From the NCBI GenBank assembly GCA_964543235.1, contig CAZIXE010000096.1:1-11005 (forward strand): a DNA stretch of 11,005 bases. Direction: 5' to 3'. The position numbers and the translations under genes were made by a program. Origin of the DNA: JANMMJ01 sp964543235. GTDB taxonomy: Bacteria; Pseudomonadota; Alphaproteobacteria; Rhizobiales; Aestuariivirgaceae. Below the pieces are notes generated by a model, which was given only the letters and a program-made list of their open reading frames with translations, was not told the origin of the DNA and ran no database searches. Below, one piece after another: positions 1-6,922 of this stretch; position 1 is the first letter of the stretch, and the number at the start of each line of letters is the position of its first letter.

Positions 1-102
1 CTGCATCGCCGCCACCGTCATATTCTGGCTCTGATCAATGAGTCCTGAGCCTAGATCGGACAGAGGGGCAGTGCCGCGACCGGCACGGTTGCAATGGCGA
101 TC

Positions 103-123
103 TCCCCTGCCCGCTGGAGGGGA
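103..123. repeat. Small inverted repeat, possible REP-like copy 1
   Basis: TCCCCT (103-108) and AGGGGA (118-123) are perfect inverted arms around the 9-base spacer GCCCGCTGG. The spacer core CCGCTGG and the CCC/GGG-rich arms recur, on the opposite strand, in the hairpin inside fdsC at 5371-5394. The two may therefore belong to one family of small dispersed palindromic repeats. With only two imperfect copies in view, chance similarity between GC-rich hairpins is a real alternative. Confidence 0.4.
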
Positions 124-124
124 A

Positions 125-161
125 GTTCGGCCCGAACCGTTTCCGCCGGACGCTGGAAACG
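125..161. promoter_or_regulatory. Two abutting inverted repeats, possible operator or RNA hairpins
   Basis: GTTCGG-C-CCGAAC at 125-137 is a perfect palindrome around one central base. It is followed directly by CGTTTCC (138-144), a 10-base spacer, and GGAAACG (155-161), a perfect 7-bp inverted repeat. They lie about 240 bases upstream of fdsG. No T-run follows, so a rho-independent terminator is unlikely. The spacing does not match the T-N11-A dyad typical of LysR-type sites. A regulator-binding site is an inference only. Confidence 0.25.
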
Positions 162-399
162 CTGGCAGCGGCAATGACCGTTGGCTGGAGAACACTGCCC
201 AGATAGTTTTTCCCATTTATGTTTTTAATCCTTGACACCGCGCGCTCAATGTGGTACCGATCACCACAGTCGCAGAGGTGTCTCATTCCGCATCGCGGTG
301 TCGCTATTGGAGCGGAAGGTTTCGGTCATCGGGCGCAACTATCGCCCAATCGACAGAAGCGATTTGCACCACCGGTCAACCGGGATCATTGGGAAGCCC

Positions 400-903
400 A
401 TGGGCCAAACTCATACGCTTATCAACGCATTAACACGCGATACCGATGCCGCAAAGGCGATTGCGGCACGCTACGGCAATCGGCCCGACGCGCTGCTCGA
501 GATCCTTCACGACCTGCAGCATGAGGTGGGCTGCGTACCCGAAGCCTCGGTACCTGTCATCGCCCAGGCCCTCAATCTGTCCCGCGCCGAGGTCCACGGC
601 GTCGTGACCTTCTACCACGATTTCCGCCGCACTCCTGCCGGACGCCACGTCGTGAAGGTGTGCCGCGCCGAATCCTGCCAGTCCATGAAGGGCAACGAAC
701 TGGCCGCCCATGCCCAGAAAGCGTTGAAAGTGAAGTTCGGCGAGACCACATCGGATGGTGCGATAACGCTCGAAGCCGTCTATTGTCTCGGTCTCTGCGC
801 CATGTCGCCCGCCATCATGGTCGACGGGCAGCCCAAGGGCCGGGTTGACGCAAGAGCGTTCAATGCGATCGTGAAGTCGCTGAAGGCGGAGGATCGCGCA
901 TGA
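400..903 (+). CDS. fdsG: NAD-dependent formate dehydrogenase, gamma subunit
   Basis: FdsG is the small electron-transfer subunit of the cytoplasmic NAD+-dependent molybdenum formate dehydrogenase. It is a homologue of NuoE (24-kDa subunit) of complex I. The protein has 167 residues from ATG 400. An N-terminal helical part (to about residue 80) precedes a thioredoxin-like ferredoxin domain. The four ligands of its [2Fe-2S] cluster are visible as C88-x4-C93 and C129-x3-C133, the NuoE pattern. The reading frame stays open upstream to about 232, but ATG 400 gives the length and N-terminus expected of the family, and GGGAAG lies just upstream (391-396). The stop overlaps the fdsB start in ATGA (900-903), which implies translational coupling. 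It is the first gene of fdsGBACD. Confidence 0.95.
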   Translation: MGQTHTLINALTRDTDAAKAIAARYGNRPDALLEILHDLQHEVGCVPEASVPVIAQALNLSRAEVHGVVTFYHDFRRTPAGRHVVKVCRAESCQSMKGNELAAHAQKALKVKFGETTSDGAITLEAVYCLGLCAMSPAIMVDGQPKGRVDARAFNAIVKSLKAEDRA

Positions 904-2453
904 TCAGGGTCTTCGTTCCGCGCGACTCGGGGGCCCGCGCACTCGGAGCTGATGAGGTGGCCCGCGCCATTGCCGCGGCCGCTAACGCCAGGGACGTGCC
1001 CATCGAAGTGGTCCGCAACGGTTCGCGTGGCCTCTACTGGCTGGAGCCCATGGTCGAGGTCGAAACCCGCGACGGCCGCATCGCCTTCGGCCCGGTGAAG
1101 CCTGCGGACGTCAAGTCGCTGTTTGCCGCCGACTTTCTCAATGGCGGCAACCACCGCCTGTCGCTCGGTTTCACCGAAGCCATTCCCTATCTGCGCAATC
1201 AGGAGCGCCTGACCTTTGCCCGCTGTGGCATCACCGATCCGCTTTCCATTGCCGACTACCTCGCCCATGGCGGCTTCGCCGGGCTCAGCAAGGCTTTGGC
1301 GATGACTGGCAGCGCCATTGTTGCCGAAGTGACCGAGTCGGGTTTGCGCGGCCGTGGCGGCGCCGGCTTCCCCGCCGGCATCAAGTGGAAGACAGTGCTC
1401 GACACTGCCGCTGACCAGAAATACGTCTGCTGCAACGCCGATGAAGGCGACAGCGGCACCTTCGCCGACCGCATGGTCATGGAGGGCGATCCCTTCCTGC
1501 TCATCGAGGGCATGGCGATTGCCGGCATTGGCTGTGGCGCGACGCAGGGCTTCGTCTATATCCGCTCCGAGTATCCCGACGCCATTGCCGCGATGAAAGA
1601 GGCGATCAACCGGGCCGAAGCAGCCGGCTGGCTCGGCGATAATATTCAGGGGACGGACAAATCTTTCCATCTCGAGGTCCGTCGCGGCGCCGGCGCCTAT
1701 ATATGCGGCGAGGAAACCGCCATGCTCGATTCGCTCGAGGGCAAGCGCGGCATGGTTCGCGCCAAGCCGCCGCTGCCCGCCATCGCGGGCCTGTTCGGTA
1801 AGCCGACCGTCATCAACAATGTGCTCACCCTCGCCGCCGTGCCCTATATCATTGACAAGGGCGGCGCGGCCTATCGCGATTATGGCATGGGCCGTTCGCG
1901 CGGCACGCTGCCGTTCCAGCTCGCCGGCAACCTCAAGCACACAGGCCTTGTCGAGAAGGCCTTCGGCGTCACGCTGCGCCAGCTTGTCGAGGATTTCGGC
2001 GGCGGCACCGCCTCCGGCCGGCCGGTTCGTGCCATCCAGGTGGGCGGCCCGCTCGGCGCCTATCTGCCCGCTGCCAGGCTCGATCTGCCGATGGATTACG
2101 AGGCCTTTGCCGCCGAGGGCGCAATGGTGGGGCATGGCGGTATTGTGGTATTTGACGACACCGTGGACATGGCCCGGCAGGCCCGTTTCGCCATGGAGTT
2201 CTGCGCCATCGAATCCTGCGGCAAGTGCACACCCTGCCGTATCGGCTCGATCCGCGGCGTCGAGGTGATCGACAAGATCATCGCCGGCATCGACCGCGAC
2301 CGGAACCTCGAACTGCTCGACGACCTCTGCCAGACGATGGTGGACGGCTCATTGTGCGCCATGGGCGGTCTGACCCCCATGCCGGTGCAAAGCGCCGTCA
2401 GGCATTTTCCCGAAGACTTCGACCGGCCCGCCCGCATGCAGGCCGCGGAATAG
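900..2453 (+). CDS. fdsB: NAD-dependent formate dehydrogenase, beta subunit (NADH/FMN subunit)
   Basis: FdsB is the diaphorase subunit: it carries FMN and passes electrons from the Fe-S chain to NAD+. It is homologous to NuoF (51 kDa) with an added N-terminal thioredoxin-like domain. The protein has 517 residues. Residues 1-108 contain no cysteine, so this N-terminal domain holds no [2Fe-2S] cluster. The NuoF core shows the glycine-rich GRGGAGFPAGIKWK at 151-164, the CNADEGDSGTFADR segment at 178-191 for FMN/NADH binding, and GAGAYICGEETAML at 263-276. An SLBB-type region follows. The C-terminal [4Fe-4S] site is ESCGKCTPCR, with ligands C440, C443, C446 and the distant C486. It overlaps fdsG by 4 bases and ends 11 bases before fdsA. 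All expected cofactor residues are intact. Confidence 0.96.
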   Translation: MIRVFVPRDSGARALGADEVARAIAAAANARDVPIEVVRNGSRGLYWLEPMVEVETRDGRIAFGPVKPADVKSLFAADFLNGGNHRLSLGFTEAIPYLRNQERLTFARCGITDPLSIADYLAHGGFAGLSKALAMTGSAIVAEVTESGLRGRGGAGFPAGIKWKTVLDTAADQKYVCCNADEGDSGTFADRMVMEGDPFLLIEGMAIAGIGCGATQGFVYIRSEYPDAIAAMKEAINRAEAAGWLGDNIQGTDKSFHLEVRRGAGAYICGEETAMLDSLEGKRGMVRAKPPLPAIAGLFGKPTVINNVLTLAAVPYIIDKGGAAYRDYGMGRSRGTLPFQLAGNLKHTGLVEKAFGVTLRQLVEDFGGGTASGRPVRAIQVGGPLGAYLPAARLDLPMDYEAFAAEGAMVGHGGIVVFDDTVDMARQARFAMEFCAIESCGKCTPCRIGSIRGVEVIDKIIAGIDRDRNLELLDDLCQTMVDGSLCAMGGLTPMPVQSAVRHFPEDFDRPARMQAAE

Positions 2454-2464
2454 GAGTGACAGTC

Positions 2465-5347
2465 ATGACGCTCATCAAGGAAACCGATTACGGCACGCCC
2501 GAAGTAAAGTCCGAGCGCCTGGTGACGCTCGAGATCGACGGCATGACCGTGACCGTGCCGGAGGGAACCTCGATCATGCGAGCGGCGATGGAGCTCGGCA
2601 CCAGGATCCCCAAGCTCTGCGCCACTGACAGCCTCGAGGCCTTCGGGTCCTGCCGCCTGTGCCTTGTCGAGATCGAGGGCCGCAAGGGAACACCCGCGTC
2701 CTGCACGACGCCCGTTGCTCCCGGCATCAAGGTGAAGACGCAGACGGACCGCCTCGCCAGGCTGCGGAGAGGTGTGATGGAGCTCTACATCTCCGACCAT
2801 CCGCTCGATTGCCTCACCTGTGCCGCCAACGGCGACTGCGAGTTGCAGGACATGGCGGGTGCAGTGGGCCTGCGTGACGTGCGCTATGGCTATGACGGCG
2901 ACAACCACGTCTTTGCCAAGCGCGATGGCATCGACAATTTCCGCTACAAGCCCAAGGACGAGTCGAATCCCTATTTCACCTTCGACCCGGCCAAATGCAT
3001 CGTCTGCTCGCGCTGCGTGCGCGCCTGCGAGGAGGTTCAGGGCACCTTCGCGCTGACCATTGACGGCCGCGGCTTCGCCTCGCACGTGGCCGCCGGCATG
3101 GACCAGAATTTCCTGGATTCCGAATGCGTCTCCTGCGGCGCCTGCGTGCAAGCCTGCCCCACCGCCACCCTCACCGAGAAGTCGGTAATCCATGCCGGCC
3201 AGCCGGAGCATTCGGTGGTGACGACCTGCGCCTATTGCGGCGTCGGCTGTTCCTTCAAGGCCGAGATGCAGGGCGACACCGTCGTGCGCATGGTGCCCTA
3301 CAAGGATGGCGGCGCCAATGAGGGCCATTCCTGCGTCAAGGGCCGCTTCGCCTGGGGCTACGCTACCCATAAGGACCGAGTGCTGAAACCCATGATCCGC
3401 GACCGCATCCAGGATCCCTGGCGCGAAGTGAGCTGGGAGGAGGCGATCGGCTATGCCGCCAAGCGGCTGAAGCAGATCCAGGACAAGCATGGCAGCCACG
3501 CCATTGGCGGCATCACCTCCTCGCGCTGCACCAACGAGGAAGTCTTCGTCATGCAGAAGGTGATCCGCGCCGCCTTCGGCAACAACAATGTCGACACCTG
3601 TGCCCGGGTCTGCCACTCGCCGACCGGTTATGGTCTCAAGCAGACTTTCGGCACCTCGGCCGGCACCCAGGACTTCAAGAGCGTCGACAAGGCCGACGTC
3701 ATCATGGTGATCGGCGCCAACCCGACCGATGGCCATCCGGTCTTTGCCTCGCGCATGAAGCGCCGCCTGCGCGCCGGCGCCAAGCTCATCATCGTCGACC
3801 CGCGCCGCATCGATCTCGTGCGCACTCCCCATGTCGAGGCCCAGTACCATCTGCAGCTCATGCCGAGCACCAACGTCGCGGTGATGAACGCGATGGCGCA
3901 TGTCATCGTCAGCGAGGGCCTCGAGAACCGCGCCTTCATCAATGAGCGCTGCGATTTGGCGGAGTTCGCCATCTGGGAGCAGTTCATCCGCGAGGAACGC
4001 AACTCGCCGGAGGCGCTCGAACCCGTGACCGGCGTACCTGCCGAGCAGCTGCGCGGCGCGGCGCGCCTCTACGCCACAGGCGGCAATGCCGCAATCTATT
4101 ACGGCCTTGGCGTCACCGAGCACAGCCAGGGTTCGACCATGGTCATGGCCATGGCCAACCTTGCCATGCTCACCGGCAACATCGGCCACGAAGGTGCCGG
4201 CGTCAATCCGCTCCGTGGACAGAACAATGTCCAGGGCTCCTGTGACATGGGCTCCTTCCCGCATGAACTGTCGGGTTACCGGCATGTCTCTGACGCCACC
4301 GCGCGCCAGCTCTTCGAGTCCCTGTGGGGCACGGCCATCGACAAGGAACCGGGATTGCGCATCCCCAACATGTTTGCCGCCGCCATCGAGGGCACGTTCA
4401 AGGGCGTCATCGTGCAGGGCGAGGACGTCGTTCAGTCCGACCCCAACACCAAGCACGTCACCCGGGCACTCGAGAACATGGAATGCGTCATCGTGCAGGA
4501 CCTCTTCCTGAACGAAACCGCGGCCTTTGCCCATGTGTTCTTCCCCGGCACCTCCTTCCTCGAGAAAGACGGGACTTTCACCAATGCCGAGCGCCGCATC
4601 AACCGCGTCCGCCCGGTGATGGCGCCCAAGCAGGGCAAGCAGGAATGGGAGGTGCTGTGCGAACTGGCAACCGCCATGGGTTACCCGATGAGCTATCCTT
4701 CCGGCGCCGCCATCATGGATGAGATCGCCAGACTCACCCCGACCTTTGCCGGTGTGTCCTTCGAGCGGCTCGACAGGCTGGGATCGATCCAGTGGCCGTG
4801 CAACGACAAGGCGCCGGAGGGCACGCCGATCATGCATGTCGGCGGCTTCGTGCGCGGCAAGGGCCGCTTCATGCTGACCGAGTTCGTGGCCACACCCGAA
4901 AGAGCCAACAGCTCCTTCCCGCTGATCCTGACGACCGGCCGCATCCTGTCGCAATACAACGTCGGCGCCCAGACGCGGCGCACTGCCAACGTTGTCTGGC
5001 ATCCTGAGGATGTTCTCGAAATCCATCCCCACGACGCCGAAGTGCGTGGCATCAGGGACGGCTCCCTGGTCTCGCTCGCCAGCCGCATCGGCGCCACGAC
5101 GCTGCGCGCCCGCATTTCCAGCCGCATGCCCCAGGGTGTCGTCTATACGACCTTCCACCACCCGGTGACCGGCGCCAACGTCATCACCACCGAATATTCC
5201 GACTGGGCCACCAACTGCCCCGAATACAAGGTGACGGCTGTGCAGGTCACGGTGTCGAACCAGCCTTCCGAATGGCAGAAGGAATGGGAAGAGCGGGAGG
5301 AAGAGAACAAGCGCATTGCCCCGAAGCCGCTGGTTGCGGCCGAGTAG
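2465..5347 (+). CDS. fdsA: NAD-dependent formate dehydrogenase, alpha (catalytic) subunit
   Basis: FdsA is the catalytic subunit: it oxidises formate to CO2 at a bis-MGD molybdenum centre. The protein has 960 residues. The N-terminus is NuoG-like: a [2Fe-2S] ferredoxin domain (C52, C63, C66, C80), a His-ligated cluster (H112, C116, C119, C125) and two [4Fe-4S] sets (C178/181/184/188 and C221/224/227/231). The formate dehydrogenase H-like part begins with a further cluster (C255, C258, C262, C290). By alignment to E. coli FdhF, the molybdenum ligand is C383, followed by H384, in the motif VDTCARVCHSP. The substrate arginine is R584 in NPLRGQNNVQG. The cofactor-binding C-terminal domain covers roughly 815-940. 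This is a cysteine enzyme, not a selenocysteine enzyme. The upstream frame is open, but ATG 2465 has AGGAG (2452-2456) at 8 bases. The stop touches the fdsC start. Confidence 0.97.
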   Translation: MTLIKETDYGTPEVKSERLVTLEIDGMTVTVPEGTSIMRAAMELGTRIPKLCATDSLEAFGSCRLCLVEIEGRKGTPASCTTPVAPGIKVKTQTDRLARLRRGVMELYISDHPLDCLTCAANGDCELQDMAGAVGLRDVRYGYDGDNHVFAKRDGIDNFRYKPKDESNPYFTFDPAKCIVCSRCVRACEEVQGTFALTIDGRGFASHVAAGMDQNFLDSECVSCGACVQACPTATLTEKSVIHAGQPEHSVVTTCAYCGVGCSFKAEMQGDTVVRMVPYKDGGANEGHSCVKGRFAWGYATHKDRVLKPMIRDRIQDPWREVSWEEAIGYAAKRLKQIQDKHGSHAIGGITSSRCTNEEVFVMQKVIRAAFGNNNVDTCARVCHSPTGYGLKQTFGTSAGTQDFKSVDKADVIMVIGANPTDGHPVFASRMKRRLRAGAKLIIVDPRRIDLVRTPHVEAQYHLQLMPSTNVAVMNAMAHVIVSEGLENRAFINERCDLAEFAIWEQFIREERNSPEALEPVTGVPAEQLRGAARLYATGGNAAIYYGLGVTEHSQGSTMVMAMANLAMLTGNIGHEGAGVNPLRGQNNVQGSCDMGSFPHELSGYRHVSDATARQLFESLWGTAIDKEPGLRIPNMFAAAIEGTFKGVIVQGEDVVQSDPNTKHVTRALENMECVIVQDLFLNETAAFAHVFFPGTSFLEKDGTFTNAERRINRVRPVMAPKQGKQEWEVLCELATAMGYPMSYPSGAAIMDEIARLTPTFAGVSFERLDRLGSIQWPCNDKAPEGTPIMHVGGFVRGKGRFMLTEFVATPERANSSFPLILTTGRILSQYNVGAQTRRTANVVWHPEDVLEIHPHDAEVRGIRDGSLVSLASRIGATTLRARISSRMPQGVVYTTFHHPVTGANVITTEYSDWATNCPEYKVTAVQVTVSNQPSEWQKEWEEREEENKRIAPKPLVAAE

Positions 5348-6187
5348 ATGAAGGCAGGGCGACGGCATAGTCCCTCCTCGCCAGCGGGGAGGGATTTCTC
5401 GTCGGTTCCGGCGGCGGGCACGCTTTATGCGTCCGACGGCCCGCATCGCCTCGTCTGGCAGGTGCCGGAGGAAGTGCCGGTGGCCATCCAGTTCAACTCG
5501 GCGCCCTACGCGGTAATGATGGCGACGCCCGCCGACCTCGAGGATTTTGCCGTGGGCTTCGCGCTTGCCGAGGGAATTGTGAGCCATGCCGCCGATATTG
5601 CGGCGGTACTGGTATTGCCGGGCGAACCGGGCATCTCCGTCGATCTCTCGGTCCCCGTCTCGCGCCTCAACGCCGACCGCATGGTGAAGCGCAGCCTCGA
5701 GGGCCGTGTCGGCTGTGGCCTCTGCGGCATCGAAGACATCGAGGACGCGATCCGCATGCCGGCCGGCCGTGTGGCGCCGGTACCGCTCCTGCCGGAGGCC
5801 GTAGCCCGCGCCTATGACAGCCTGCCCGCGCATCAGCCGATGAACGCGGTGAACCGCACCGTCCACGCCGCCGCCTGGTGCAGCCCCGACGGCACGATCC
5901 AGCTGGCGCGCGAGGATATCGGCCGCCATAACGCCCTCGACAAGCTGATCGGCGCCATGGCGCGGCGCCACGCGCCGGTACGCAGCGGCTTCGTGCTGAT
6001 GTCGAGCCGCTGCAGCTTCGAACTGGTACAGAAATGTGCGCTGGCCGGCATCGGCGCCCTGGCGACCGTCTCCGCACCCACCGCCCTGGCCCTGTCGCTG
6101 GCCCGCCAGGGGGGCCTCAAGCTGGCCGCCCTGTCGCGCAACGGCGTGATGATATTCGATGAGGACGATACCGATGGAAGTCCGTGA
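5348..6187 (+). CDS. fdsC: Formate dehydrogenase accessory sulfurtransferase, FdhD family
   Basis: FdsC belongs to the FdhD family. It binds bis-MGD and relays sulfur from a cysteine desulfurase to the molybdenum cofactor before insertion into FdsA, and it is not part of the mature enzyme. The protein has 279 residues. The sulfur-transfer cysteines are C123 and C126 in GCGLCGIED. Other family motifs are EDIGRHNALDKLIG (189-202) and SRCSFELVQK (220-229). EEVPVAIQFN (41-50) marks the start of the conserved fold. The ATG follows the fdsA stop with no gap (TAG-ATG). Residues 1-30 are poorly conserved in character and rich in Ser, Pro and Gly, and codons 8-16 are made of a hairpin (5371-5394) that may be an inserted repeat. 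The true start could therefore lie further downstream, though I see no better candidate. The gene overlaps fdsD by 14 bases. Confidence 0.94.
   Translation: MKAGRRHSPSSPAGRDFSSVPAAGTLYASDGPHRLVWQVPEEVPVAIQFNSAPYAVMMATPADLEDFAVGFALAEGIVSHAADIAAVLVLPGEPGISVDLSVPVSRLNADRMVKRSLEGRVGCGLCGIEDIEDAIRMPAGRVAPVPLLPEAVARAYDSLPAHQPMNAVNRTVHAAAWCSPDGTIQLAREDIGRHNALDKLIGAMARRHAPVRSGFVLMSSRCSFELVQKCALAGIGALATVSAPTALALSLARQGGLKLAALSRNGVMIFDEDDTDGSP
5371..5394. repeat. Strong hairpin in the 5' end of fdsC, possible REP-like copy 2
   Basis: TCCCTCC (5371-5377) pairs with GGAGGGA (5388-5394). Inside it, CGC (5379-5381) pairs with GCG (5384-5386), and the intervening T/G position can form a U-G wobble. This gives a stem of about 11 pairs with almost no loop, starting 23 bases after the fdsC start codon and followed by TTTCTC. 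Read on the minus strand it shares CCGCTGG and similar arms with the inverted repeat at 103-123. It may be a dispersed palindromic repeat lodged in the coding sequence in frame, or an RNA structure that lowers fdsC translation or trims transcription after fdsA. Confidence 0.45.
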
Positions 6188-6389
6188 CATGGTCCGCATG
6201 GCCAACCAGATCGCCGATTTCTTCAAGGCTTATCCCGAGGACCAGGCAGTGAAGGAAGTAGCCAACCACCTGCGCAGCTTCTGGGAGCCGAACATGCGCA
6301 AGCATCTGTTCAGCCACATTGCCAAAGGTGGCGCCGGCCTCAGTCCCCTGGTGGTGAAGGCGGCCCAGAAGCTGCAGGAGCCCGCCTGA
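6174..6389 (+). CDS. fdsD: NAD-dependent formate dehydrogenase, delta subunit
   Basis: FdsD is the small delta protein that ends fds operons. It is needed for active enzyme and is thought to act with FdsC in maturation, since it is not found in the purified enzyme of some species. The protein has 71 residues with no cysteines or membrane segments. It carries the family-like N-terminal pattern MVRMANQIADFFKAYP (residues 6-21), then a mixed helical region ending in VVKAAQKLQEPA. I chose ATG 6174 because GAGGAC (6161-6166) sits 7 bases upstream. ATG 6159 would add five residues and ATG 6189 is also possible. The start lies inside the end of fdsC (14-base overlap), so the two are probably translationally coupled. 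Confidence 0.9.
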   Translation: MEVRDMVRMANQIADFFKAYPEDQAVKEVANHLRSFWEPNMRKHLFSHIAKGGAGLSPLVVKAAQKLQEPA

Positions 6390-6403
6390 AGCGATAGCCG
6401 GTT

Positions 6404-6423
6404 GAGGCGCAGCGCATCGCCTC
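6404..6423 (+). terminator. Possible weak terminator after fdsD
   Basis: GAGGCG (6404-6409) and CGCCTC (6418-6423) form a perfect 6-bp stem with an 8-base loop, 14 bases after the fdsD stop. It is followed by only TT and then mixed sequence, so it is a poor rho-independent terminator. It is the only candidate at the end of the operon. Confidence 0.3.
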
Positions 6424-6439
6424 TTATGATGATTCGCGC

Positions 6440-6913
6440 ATGAAACTGCTGTGCACCTTGCTTCCCATTGCGGCGCTGTGCGGTGATGTCGAAATCCCCG
6501 GCGACCTGTCGGTCTATGAAGGCAAATCACCCTTCGCCAAGGTCAGCGGCTACCGGCTCTTCGACGTGCCCCGCGTCGATCTCAATCTGCGGCTCTATGC
6601 CGGCGAGGACGGGCGCGATTTTCTCGACGATCTCGATCAGGCCACGACCTTCAAGCTGCAGGGCGGCGCGCTGATTGCCGGTCTCTGCCGCCGCGGCGAC
6701 TGCGCGTCCGCCAATGCCGCAGTGGCGATCGCCCGTGATGGCTCGCTGGTGGCCCTGTGCACCTATGCCCGCGACGAGGATCACGGCGCCAGGCCCGGGC
6801 AGGTGCATTGGGTCGGACCCTATCTCAACAAGGTCATCCCGTATCGTCCCGACGAGGCCTGCCCCCAGGATCCCGACTTCTTCATCGACCGCTACGCCAG
6901 GCTGCGGAACTGA
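6440..6913 (+). CDS. Small secreted protein of unknown function
   Basis: I do not recognise this 157-residue protein. Its N-terminus looks like a short Sec signal peptide: a lysine at position 2, a hydrophobic stretch at 3-14, and possible cleavage around 14-16. The residues before C14 do not make a good lipobox. The mature part has four cysteines (C83, C88, C107, C141), enough for two disulfides, which fits a periplasmic or secreted location. The rest is mixed and moderately acidic, with no catalytic motif I can name. The start lacks a clear Shine-Dalgarno site, but no other start codon is in frame between the upstream stop at 6395 and 6440. It lies 50 bases after fdsD on the same strand, and a functional link to formate metabolism is unproven. 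It converges with the extensin-like gene, with only 9 bases between the stops. Confidence 0.7.
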   Translation: MKLLCTLLPIAALCGDVEIPGDLSVYEGKSPFAKVSGYRLFDVPRVDLNLRLYAGEDGRDFLDDLDQATTFKLQGGALIAGLCRRGDCASANAAVAIARDGSLVALCTYARDEDHGARPGQVHWVGPYLNKVIPYRPDEACPQDPDFFIDRYARLRN

Positions 6914-6922
6914 CGCTTGCGG

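Larger units (their letters stand above)
1..399. other. Leader / intergenic region upstream of the fds operon
   Basis: No gene can be supported in this stretch. At the extreme left, the first 34 bases could be the tail of a rightward gene (a hydrophobic tail ending at TGA 32-34), or an ATG at 21-19 could start a leftward gene. Too little is present to choose. A LysR-type fds regulator is often found beside fds operons but cannot be seen here. Bases 103-161 hold three consecutive inverted repeats, listed separately. Bases 181-240 are AT-rich (about 43% GC by hand count) compared with the rest. They end in a perfect -35-like TTGACA (232-237), but the hexamer 17 bases further (TACCGA, 255-260) is a poor -10. 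If that is the promoter, the fdsG mRNA has an untranslated leader of about 130 bases. Confidence 0.5.

Noticed and set aside
1..34. Fragments of genes at the left edge (hydrophobic tail on the + strand, or an ATG at 21-19 on the minus strand)
   Set aside because: Fewer than 12 codons are visible in any option and no ribosome binding site or motif distinguishes them.
232..260. TTGACA (232-237) with TACCGA (255-260) as the fds promoter
   Set aside because: The -35 is perfect but the -10 matches only two of six positions. Kept as a mention in the leader entry rather than as a separate promoter.
780..2135. A 451-codon open frame on the minus strand opposite fdsB
   Set aside because: Same cause: it is in codon register with fdsB, which lacks TTA, CTA and TCA codons here. 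No recognisable product.
2096..6226. A 1376-codon open frame on the minus strand opposite fdsB, fdsA and fdsC
   Set aside because: Through fdsA and fdsC it is read codon for codon opposite the real genes, so its stops would need sense codons TTA, CTA or TCA, which these genes avoid. The translation is a His/Arg/Gly/Ala-rich mixture without domains, while the sense strand has all family motifs.
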